From NCBI GenBank assembly GCA_045586185.1, contig JAZMZV010000101.1:1-17214 (forward strand): a stretch of DNA of 17,214 bases. The letters run 5' to 3'. The position numbers and the translations under genes were made by a program. The notes beneath the pieces were generated by a model. That model was not told where the DNA came from, did no database searches, and saw only the letters and a list, made by a program, of their open reading frames with translations. Within the stretch, counting starts at the first letter, position 1. Each line of letters opens with the position of its first letter. The DNA is from RUG11551 sp045586185 (lineage in GTDB: Bacteria > Planctomycetota > Planctomycetia > Pirellulales > Thermoguttaceae). Below are positions 1 through 5,929 of the stretch, piece after piece.

Positions 1-417
1 CTGGACATTGCGTTTTTGGGAATGGCGCAGCTTGACCGGTTCGGCAACGTCAACGTCAGCAAATTTTCATCTAAACTCGCCGGCTGCGGAGGGTTTATCA
101 ACATCACGCAAAACGCGAAACGCGTCGTCTTCTGCGGGACGTTTACCTCCGGCGGTCTAAAAGTCGAATTCCAGGACGGGCGCCTAAAGATTCTTCAGGA
201 AGGCAAGATTAAAAAATTCGTCCGCGGCGTCGAGCAGATTACCTTTAGCGGCTCCCGCGCCGCGGAAACAAAACAGGACGTTATGTATATTACCGAAAGA
301 GCGACGTTCCGCCTTATTGACGGCGTTGTAACGCTGACGGAACTCGCCCCCGGCGTCGACCTCGACCGCGACGTGTTGGCGTTGATTGAATTTCCTGTAA
401 GAGTGGCGTTAGAGTAG
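1..417 (+). CDS. Acyl-CoA:acetate/3-ketoacid CoA-transferase, C-terminal part (5' end outside window)
   Basis: This is the last 138 residues of a family I CoA-transferase, which moves CoA between short-chain acyl-CoAs and acetate or a 3-ketoacid in the cytoplasm. The frame is open from the first base (Leu-Asp-Ile-Ala-Phe-Leu-Gly-Met-Ala-Gln), so the TTG at 16 is an internal codon and not a start. Recognisable family blocks are GMAQLDRFGNVNVSKF, AGCGGFINITQNAK, VVFCGTFTSGGLKVE, LKILQEGKIKKFV, VEQITFSG and VMYITERATFRL, then the terminal LTELAPGVDLDRDVLALIEF. These match the beta-half end of the propionate/acetoacetate CoA-transferase (YdiF-like) group. The catalytic glutamate lies upstream and is not in the window, so substrate cannot be judged. 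The gene is convergent with the GH106-like gene. No classical terminator immediately follows the TAG; the first strong hairpins lie further on, between 692 and 832. Confidence 0.9.
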   Translation: MDIAFLGMAQLDRFGNVNVSKFSSKLAGCGGFINITQNAKRVVFCGTFTSGGLKVEFQDGRLKILQEGKIKKFVRGVEQITFSGSRAAETKQDVMYITERATFRLIDGVVTLTELAPGVDLDRDVLALIEFPVRVALE

Positions 418-500
418 AATGACGGGGAGTGCGGAGTCCCTAGGCGCCGCCTTGTCCAATGTAACACGAAAAACTCTTTCGTAGAAGAAACTCTCCGACC

Positions 501-527
501 CGCTGGATCGCGGCTGTCTCAGCCGCT
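501..527. repeat. Dispersed 27-bp hairpin repeat (family D, copy 1)
   Basis: The stem is GCGGCTG / CAGCCGC with a short loop, preceded by CGCTGGATC. A near-identical inverted copy lies at 5615-5641 and a diverged copy at 5479-5505. It is followed at 538-567 by an AT-rich direct repeat built on AAAGTTCGC. The rest of 418-620 shows no gene or other clear signal. Confidence 0.75.
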
Positions 528-620
528 AAAGAAAACCTCACGCGAAGTTCGCAAAGTTCGCAAAGTTTTAAAAATTGCTATGCGTTCTTTGCGGCTAAAA
601 AACAATAATAAATAAAGAGC

Positions 621-690
621 AAGCGACCAACGGGAGCGATTATAATACGTCTCGCGCGGCAGCGCGGACTGGGAGCGGCGCCTCGCCGCC
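621..690 (+). repeat. 70-bp dispersed repeat (family C, copy 1)
   Basis: The element has a left arm AAGCGACCAACGGGAGCG, a 14-base middle, and a right arm starting CGCGCGG and ending in the hairpin GCGGC-GCCTC-GCCGC. The copy at 858-927 is identical apart from one base (GACTGGG versus GATTGGG). Related copies at 3259-3328 and 9597-9667 have different middles. The middle contains TATAAT but no convincing -35 at the right distance, so I do not call a promoter. Confidence 0.9.
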
Positions 691-691
691 T

Positions 692-832
692 TGAAAAAAC
701 TTTCGGTCGCCTGCAAGCAGGCTCCCTTTTAGGGAAGTTTTTTCAAGTTATAAATTAAGAGGGGAAAACCTTTTTTGAAAAAAAGGTTCTTCCCCTCAAA
801 CTCCCCTTTCCAAAAAACTTTAGTAAGGGGAG
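692..832. other. Stack of three stem-loops in the convergent gene junction
   Basis: Stem 1 pairs TTGAAAAAACTT (692-703) with AAGTTTTTTCAA near 736-747, with small hairpins in its loop. Stem 2 (759-797) pairs GAGGGGAA with TTCCCCTC and an inner AACCTTTTTT with AAAAAAAGGTT. Stem 3 pairs CTCCCCTT (801-808) with AAGGGGAG (825-832). They lie between two convergent genes and could end transcription from either side, but none has a clean uninterrupted T-run directly after a GC stem, so I leave them as structure only. Confidence 0.6.
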
Positions 833-857
833 AAAAACTTAGTATTAGGAATAATCA

Positions 858-927
858 AAGCGACCAACGGGAGCGATTATAATACGTCTCGCGCGGCAGC
901 GCGGATTGGGAGCGGCGCCTCGCCGCC
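858..927 (+). repeat. 70-bp dispersed repeat (family C, copy 2), abutting a stop codon
   Basis: Same arms, middle and length as 621-690 with one mismatch. Its last base is the first base of the reverse-complemented TAG stop (927-929) of the GH106-like gene, so the repeat begins exactly where that reading frame ends. Confidence 0.9.
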
Positions 928-3900
928 TACCTCTCGAACCGCAGTTCAACCGGACCGATTAAGCCGGACTTGTACGTCGGACCGTGGTAGTTGGTCGGAA
1001 TGCTTCTGTAATGGTTCGCCAACGTACTATAGACCTCAATTTCGATCCGGTTTTCGCCTTCGGTTAAGAAGCCGGTTACGTCGAGTTCCCACGGCTGGCA
1101 GACCAGGACGCCGACAGATTTCCCGTTGATTCGGACTTCTGCCGTTGCGCTGAGGTCGCCCAGCGACAACACGGCTTTCTTTTGCGCCTGCTCTTTTGTA
1201 ACAGTAATCGTCTTTCCGTAGACGGCGCCGCCGGAATAGTAGTCCAGCCCCATTCCCTCTTCGCTCCAATCTGCCAGCTTGTCAATTATGCCCTGTTTGG
1301 TTGAGAACATAATCGGCTCGGCAAACGCCGCGCCGCCGGGAAGCGGGCAATTGGGAATGATTACCTCAACAATAGACGGTCTTTCCACTCTAAAAATAGT
1401 ATTACATATCCATCGGCGCGTTTTAGCCTGAGTCGGTTCCGTCGAAATTACGGCGTATTTTTTGCCGTCAACATAAACGATCGGTTCAGTTGTAACAGCG
1501 CTGTCCAGCGTGAGCGTTATAGTCTCTAGCCCGGCGGGCGCGAAAAATCGATATTCCATCGTTGACGACTGATTTACGTTGAACTCAACCTTATCGAGAG
1601 TATACCAGCTCATCGAGTTCGGGAACGCCTTTTCTTTCTGTTCTCTGGAGAAGTCGTCCCATTCCGGCTGCGCCTGACGCGGTTCGTGAACGCCCTTTTC
1701 CAGGAACCAGAATCCTCGTCCTGCCGTCGAATACGAGAGCGTCAAAATCTGCGGTTTGCCGGAAAGCTCAATCGTTTTCGCGTCCGGAGGAATGGACTGA
1801 TCGTCCAGAAATACGGCGTCTGGCAGGTTCCCGCCCTTTTGGATTGTAACAGTTCCCGTCCCGCAAACGGACGTTGTCAGATAGTACCGTTTGGGCGGAT
1901 TCTCTTTTACGTAAATGTAATGATGGTGACCGGGAGTCCCTTTTTGCGTCTTTCCCAGCGCGATAAAGCCATCGGAGAAGTTCTCTTTCAAGCCGTGGTT
2001 GCCCTGATGTCCGAGATTCCCTTCAATTCCATATCGCCATGAGAATTCGTACGGCTTCCAGGAAGAATCGAGATTCTCTAACGACTCCACCGGATTAGAC
2101 GTCGGCGCGTCCGTCATAGGCGTCGATTTAAGCCAGAACCGCTGCCCGAACCCGACGGAACCGGACTTCCAGTCCTCGAATACAGGCGCTGCATGTGCAT
2201 GACCATTCCCGACAGACGTTATAATGTGTTTTACCGGTCCAGCGCGGCGATATTCCACTCGTCTGGCTTCCGCCCCGATAATTTTGTTGTCGTCTGTAAC
2301 AGGAAGACGGAAATCGCCCCACTGGTTGTCCATGGTTGGCAGGAGTTTGAACGACCACGCCCCCGACAGGGTCGGTTCCCGATTGGACGTGGGTAGCGCC
2401 GAAACAGGCTTGTTCGGATGCATAACCTCGTCCTCTTGCCCGTGCGGCTTCGCACCTTCAATTGAAACGACGTCATACTCTATCGGTTTAACCGGCGCGG
2501 AGACCTGCGCCTGCTGCGTTGAGTCAAAGACAAACAGAACCGCTTCGTTACTGGCAACGGGAATCCGAATGGACGTATACCCGTCTTTGATTTCTGTAAC
2601 AGTCGCAGGCGACGTCTTGCCGGTCATCGGATCCCAGATTTCCGGACGTCCAACGCAGCGGAACGAGACGACGGAATTCTTCTCGGCTCCCATAACCATA
2701 TAGACGTCGTACTTGCCGGCTTTGCGGTGCAGATATTTAATCGACGCAACGGCTTTGACGTCCTGCGGCATGACGAAAATCTGTTTGTCCTCCGCCGCCT
2801 TTTTCGAGTTCTGAATGGGAAGCCGAACGTTTCTTCTGCCGTATCGGTGCAGGTCGTGAACGTTGGTCGGGTCAAGCGGTTTGACGTCGTCGGCGTCAGA
2901 GAGCTTGTATCCCAAATCGAGCGTTGAAAAGAGCGTCTTTTTCCCGTCGGAAACGGCGAAGAAAAAGCCCGCCATCCGGTTGCCCGCTTCGTCGTCTTTG
3001 GCGAGGATTTTGACTTTGTCCCCGTTTTTGAGCGTCAGCGTTCCCGTCCAGTCTTTTTGATAATCGTCGTTGGAACAAACGAGTTTATCGTTGACGTACA
3101 ATTCGCCGTGATTGTCAGCAAAAAACTTGACCTGATATTCAGCCGGCTCGTCGGAAAGCCCCTTGAGCGTTCCCACCGCCTGAATTTTGCGAACGAATTC
3201 TTTTGACCACGCCCAGTACCCGGTAAACCCGCCGGGATAAACTCGCGGGGGCGCCTCGGGCGGCGAGGCGCCGCTCCCAGTCCGCGCTACCGCGCGATTG
3301 CCAATATCCGCTCCCGTTGGTCGCTTTGTATCATCTTCACTATTACTGCCTACTGCCTCTTGCCTACTGCCTTCAACATTGCCAACGCGTTCCTGTGACG
3401 TCTGGAGAATGTCGTTGACCAGTTTGTCCAGAACCGGGTCGTTCGCCCCGGCGCGATCCGAAACGACAGGCTTTTTCCCGTAAATATAAACCGTCCCGCC
3501 GGCAAGCTGGAATTCTCGCAGTTTGGTTAAAACGTCCCAATGCAGAGCTTGCATGGACGGAACCACGACCGCGGCGAAATTCATGTTGGAAACCGACAGT
3601 TTCGCCGGCTCGCCGACCTTGGGAGGTACGATAGCCGCGCGAAGAATCGACTGCTCGTCAATAAAGGCGACGTCGCGGTTGGTCGAGTAGATTCGTTTTG
3701 CCAAATCGAACGCCGTTGACGTCGCTTCGCTTTGGTTGCCTGTCAGTCCCGCAGCGTACGGCGCGACGGGATAGATAATCGCAATCTCCGCCTGCCACGT
3801 TCCCTGGCTGAGCAGGTACGACAGACGCTCGTAGTATTTCAGAAAGACGTTCATGTGCGCCCAGTACGGCATACGGAAATGATAGCACGGCGGAGCGTAT

Positions 3901-5303
3901 TCCCAGTAACCGCCTCGGGTGGAATAATACAGTCCATGCAGATTGAGCAGCGTCGTCCCGAAAACGAAGTTCTCGTTGGTCGCGTACATCAACCCGTCCG
4001 GATTGGCGCCCCAACCGAGAGAATGATAGCCTTCCAGCCAAACGCGAGGACGCTGATACAAAGCGCAAATGGACGCGGAAACCTTGTCCTTGATAAAGTC
4101 GGCGCTGCCGCCGGGCGTGTCGTGCCCCGGAGCCGTATACCATCGAATAACGCGGAAATAGTCGTGATACTGCGTCGGATCGTATCCCCGCCCGTTGTTG
4201 TCACATCCGTAGGTCAGCCCGCGGGTGTAATGCCACATGAAAATAGGCTTGAAGTACCGTTCCTCGCTCAGATAAACCTGAACTTCCATCGCGTCCATTT
4301 TGGCTTTGGGCGTTATGTCGCCAATGTTCGTAAACAGACCGGCGGCGATGGAAAAGAAGTCGTATCCCATCACATCTTCAAACCGCTGAGCGTAATCGTC
4401 CGTCCACTGCCAGCCATGATACCCAATCGCCAACAGGTCGTTAAAGAAATAGTTCAAACCTGCAGAGGAACCTCCATTATGATCTTCAAACGGCTGAAAG
4501 AACTTGTCGATAACCCGCTGACCAGACCGCGGATGCAGCGGATTGAGCGTTCCCGGTCGGACTTCATACGTAAACTCCCAGACGGCGTACTGAGTTGCGA
4601 GTTGCGAGTTGCGAGTTGCGAGAATTTGATACTGCGTATCTTTCGATTCCAGCTTGAACCCTTTCCCGGTAATGCGCCCGTTTTCCATTGGATAGACTGC
4701 AAAGGCGATATGGTTTGTCGACGGCGTCAGCGTAAACGATTCGCCGGGGTTAACCGTCTTGACCTGTTTCCCTCTCAGCGGTCGAGCGTTCACCTCCGGG
4801 TCGTTATAGATAATCTTATTGAACAGGTTGGGGAGACCGGGGCAGTCGAGCGTGTACGTACTCAAACCGATGCCCATATTGTACTTTGCCGCGACCTTGG
4901 AAGCGTACGAATAGAAGTCCCACCATTCCGGAGTAAAGATGGGCGGATCATTGTTGTACGATCCCCTGCCCCGGTCGTTGCGAATGTAATTGACCTGAAC
5001 TCCCGCTACGCCCTTTTTATGAAGCTGATCCAGTTGCCATTCCAGACGCGCCCTGTCGAGGCGGTCGCCAGACCACCACCAGAACGGGACTTCGCCGTAC
5101 CCGGCAGGCGGGTTTTGGAAATTCTCCAGCAGGTTTTGCGGCGCCTGTTCGGGATACGCAATCGCGGTTGCCGGCGCCGGCGGCAGTTTGGACGGGTCGG
5201 ACAGATCCAGCGGGGATTCAAACGCGAACCCTGTCGCCAAGGTCGTCAACACAACCGTCTGACATAATAAAAAGGACAGGAAGCCTGATTTAGTCGTAGT
5301 CAT
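927..5303 (-). CDS. Secreted GH106-like glycoside hydrolase (putative alpha-L-rhamnosidase)
   Basis: The protein has 1458 residues. I start at the ATG at 5303, which opens a signal peptide (about residues 1-28, MTTTKSGFLSFLLCQTVVLT); a GTG at 5336 adds 11 non-signal residues. There is no lipobox. The catalytic part resembles GH106: FQNPPAGYGEVPFWWWSGDRLD at about 62-83, LDQLHKKGVAGVQV, HGWQWTDDYAQRFEDVMGYD, and WLEGYHSLGWGANPDG with Glu424 as a candidate active-site residue. LSGAWSFKLLPTMDNQWGDF is also typical of this group. Residues about 685-790 look like a small carbohydrate-binding or PA14-like insertion, and 1365-1458 are a GH2-type sugar-binding beta-sandwich (AEVRINGKSVG, ENRIEIEV). 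The substrate is inferred only. Two stretches are repeat-derived: 228-238 and 644-682. No clear Shine-Dalgarno is seen. The long open frame on the opposite strand is a shadow. Confidence 0.85.
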   Translation of the reverse strand: MTTTKSGFLSFLLCQTVVLTTLATGFAFESPLDLSDPSKLPPAPATAIAYPEQAPQNLLENFQNPPAGYGEVPFWWWSGDRLDRARLEWQLDQLHKKGVAGVQVNYIRNDRGRGSYNNDPPIFTPEWWDFYSYASKVAAKYNMGIGLSTYTLDCPGLPNLFNKIIYNDPEVNARPLRGKQVKTVNPGESFTLTPSTNHIAFAVYPMENGRITGKGFKLESKDTQYQILATRNSQLATQYAVWEFTYEVRPGTLNPLHPRSGQRVIDKFFQPFEDHNGGSSAGLNYFFNDLLAIGYHGWQWTDDYAQRFEDVMGYDFFSIAAGLFTNIGDITPKAKMDAMEVQVYLSEERYFKPIFMWHYTRGLTYGCDNNGRGYDPTQYHDYFRVIRWYTAPGHDTPGGSADFIKDKVSASICALYQRPRVWLEGYHSLGWGANPDGLMYATNENFVFGTTLLNLHGLYYSTRGGYWEYAPPCYHFRMPYWAHMNVFLKYYERLSYLLSQGTWQAEIAIIYPVAPYAAGLTGNQSEATSTAFDLAKRIYSTNRDVAFIDEQSILRAAIVPPKVGEPAKLSVSNMNFAAVVVPSMQALHWDVLTKLREFQLAGGTVYIYGKKPVVSDRAGANDPVLDKLVNDILQTSQERVGNVEGSRQEAVGSNSEDDTKRPTGADIGNRAVARTGSGASPPEAPPRVYPGGFTGYWAWSKEFVRKIQAVGTLKGLSDEPAEYQVKFFADNHGELYVNDKLVCSNDDYQKDWTGTLTLKNGDKVKILAKDDEAGNRMAGFFFAVSDGKKTLFSTLDLGYKLSDADDVKPLDPTNVHDLHRYGRRNVRLPIQNSKKAAEDKQIFVMPQDVKAVASIKYLHRKAGKYDVYMVMGAEKNSVVSFRCVGRPEIWDPMTGKTSPATVTEIKDGYTSIRIPVASNEAVLFVFDSTQQAQVSAPVKPIEYDVVSIEGAKPHGQEDEVMHPNKPVSALPTSNREPTLSGAWSFKLLPTMDNQWGDFRLPVTDDNKIIGAEARRVEYRRAGPVKHIITSVGNGHAHAAPVFEDWKSGSVGFGQRFWLKSTPMTDAPTSNPVESLENLDSSWKPYEFSWRYGIEGNLGHQGNHGLKENFSDGFIALGKTQKGTPGHHHYIYVKENPPKRYYLTTSVCGTGTVTIQKGGNLPDAVFLDDQSIPPDAKTIELSGKPQILTLSYSTAGRGFWFLEKGVHEPRQAQPEWDDFSREQKEKAFPNSMSWYTLDKVEFNVNQSSTMEYRFFAPAGLETITLTLDSAVTTEPIVYVDGKKYAVISTEPTQAKTRRWICNTIFRVERPSIVEVIIPNCPLPGGAAFAEPIMFSTKQGIIDKLADWSEEGMGLDYYSGGAVYGKTITVTKEQAQKKAVLSLGDLSATAEVRINGKSVGVLVCQPWELDVTGFLTEGENRIEIEVYSTLANHYRSIPTNYHGPTYKSGLIGPVELRFER
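3259..3328 (-). repeat. Family C repeat (copy 3) translated within the GH106-like gene
   Basis: Both arms match the intergenic copies, but the middle is 12 bases (GATATTGGCAAT on the minus strand) instead of 14. The adjoining sequence extends the terminal hairpin to GGCGCCTCG / CGAGGCGCC. It encodes the linker around residues 659-682, including NRAVARTGSGASPPEAPP. It sits just after a heptamer array (3344-3373) when read on the minus strand. Confidence 0.9.
3344..3373 (-). repeat. Heptanucleotide array, unit TACTGCC, translated
   Basis: Four tandem 7-base units (three TACTGCC, one TCTTGCC) plus two bases make 30 bp, coding for EGSRQEAVGS on the minus strand. A perfect array would give an in-frame TAG here. 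The variant unit changes that codon to GAG, keeping the gene open. Confidence 0.85.
4592..4622. repeat. Heptanucleotide array, unit GAGTTGC, translated within the GH106-like gene
   Basis: Four perfect GAGTTGC units plus GAG (31 bp) code for the minus-strand peptide LATRNSQLATQ around residues 228-238. The unit is stop-free in all six frames. Arrays of the same unit and almost the same length lie at 7225-7254 and 9555-9584. Confidence 0.92.
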
Positions 5304-5339
5304 AATCGCTCGTTGAATATTAAGGAAGGAAAACACAGA

Positions 5340-5384
5340 TAAACGCTCAAATCCGGGATGGATTCCGTCCGGAAGAAGCGTTTA
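5340..5384 (-). promoter_or_regulatory. Stem-loop in the leader of the GH106-like gene
   Basis: TAAACGCT (5340-5347) pairs perfectly with AGCGTTTA (5377-5384), and inside it TCCGG (5352-5356) pairs with CCGGA (5369-5373). It lies in the roughly 95-base transcribed leader between the predicted start of transcription and the ATG at 5303. It could stabilise the mRNA or be a protein- or ligand-responsive structure. No known riboswitch is recognised. Confidence 0.5.
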
Positions 5385-5404
5385 ACAACTTTCTACTAAC
5401 TAAA

Positions 5405-5432
5405 ATTATACCCTGTTTAAATTTAAAAGCAA
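5405..5432 (-). promoter_or_regulatory. Sigma70-type promoter of the GH106-like gene
   Basis: On the minus strand, TTGCTT (5427-5432) is followed after 16 bases by a perfect TATAAT (5405-5410). It is correctly oriented and leaves a leader of about 95 bases before the ATG at 5303. Confidence 0.65.
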
Positions 5433-5478
5433 GAGTTCGAGAAAAATCATTTTGAAAGAGAGATAACCTTCGTTCAGC

Positions 5479-5641
5479 CCGGATCGCGGCAGTCCCCTGC
5501 CGCCGAAGATTTTTAAAAACACGAAAAACACGAAATAAGCGAAATTTACGAAAAGGATAATTAAAAATCTTTCGTTTGTTTCGTTTCGTTCGTGTATTTC
5601 GTGTTAAAAAAAGAAGCGGCTGACACAGCCGCGATCCAGCG
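5479..5641. repeat. Large imperfect palindrome flanked by inverted family D hairpin repeats
   Basis: Outer arms are family D copies in opposite orientation, 5479-5505 and 5615-5641. Each is itself a hairpin (GCGGCAG / CTGCCGC and GCGGCTG / CAGCCGC). Inside, AAACACGAAAAACACGAA on the left is complementary, with few mismatches, to the right half (TTCGTGTATTTCGTGTT). The inner part is built of recurring ACGAA words. The whole region could extrude as a cruciform or act as a strong mRNA or transcription barrier. The sequence holds no gene. Confidence 0.7.
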
Positions 5642-5691
5642 AGGCGGAGGGGGACGCCACATTCTCAGATTTTTGGAAGCCTCCGCGTTGG

Positions 5692-5735
5692 CTTGACGGC
5701 TTTCGTCGTCAAGTCGTAGCCCGAGGACGGGCTAC
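5692..5735. repeat. Two adjacent perfect hairpins
   Basis: CTTGACG (5692-5698) pairs with CGTCAAG (5707-5713), and GTAGCCCG (5716-5723) pairs with CGGGCTAC (5728-5735). They are part of the gene-free belt 5304-5929. A further 7-bp hairpin, GTTCGCC / GGCGAAC, lies at 5873-5889. Confidence 0.65.
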
Positions 5736-5787
5736 ATCCAGAGGAGGGATTCTGCTACGTCGATTTGGTATGCTCAGTTCCAACAAA

Positions 5788-5824
5788 GCGTAACTGCGCT
5801 CCCGGTGGTCGCTCCGTTACCGCC
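5788..5824 (-). repeat. 37-bp element (family A, copy 1)
   Basis: On the minus strand it starts GGCGGTAACGG and ends GCAGTTACGC, with the core GAGCGACCACCGGGAGCG. It is exactly 37 bases, as are the copies at 5891, 10676, 14145 and 14204. It is preceded on the minus strand by ATGAAA, as are two of the other copies. Confidence 0.9.
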
Positions 5825-5890
5825 TTTCATTACTTTGCGTACTTCGCGAACTAGAGCGTGAGACAATCTTCGGTTCGCCTTCGGCGAACT

Positions 5891-5927
5891 GCGTAATTCC
5901 GTTCGCTTCGCTCACTTCATTACCGCC
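5891..5927 (-). repeat. 37-bp element (family A variant, copy 2) supplying a stop codon
   Basis: Ends GGCGGTAA and TTACGC and length 37 are as in the other copies; the inside is the AATGAAGTGAGCGAAGCGAA variant, shared with 14204-14240. Its conserved left flank ATGAAA (5928-5933) provides the TGA that ends the haem/SUMF1 gene. Confidence 0.88.
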
Positions 5928-5929
5928 TT

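Noticed and set aside
621..690. TATAAT inside the 70-bp repeat as a promoter
   Set aside because: No acceptable -35 lies 16-18 bases upstream, and copies 3 and 4 lack the hexamer.
519..716. 65-codon minus-strand frame in the CoA-transferase/GH106 junction
   Set aside because: It consists largely of the 70-bp repeat (SQSALPRETYYNRSRWSLA) and hairpin sequence, with no start signal; it is a read-through of repeats.
4592..4622. CRISPR-like array
   Set aside because: Units are directly joined 7-mers without spacers, and no cas gene is present.
3732..5267. Long 511-codon open frame on the plus strand, antisense to the GH106-like gene
   Set aside because: It has no recognisable domain, lies wholly opposite a well-supported gene, and such open antisense frames are expected from the codon bias here.
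5304..5336. GTG start for the GH106-like protein
   Set aside because: It adds 11 residues before an otherwise normal signal peptide and has no better ribosome binding site than the ATG at 5303.
5304..5929. tRNA, small RNA gene or riboswitch in the gene-free belt
   Set aside because: Hairpins are present but no cloverleaf, conserved riboswitch core or promoter-terminator pair could be recognised; repeats explain most of the region.
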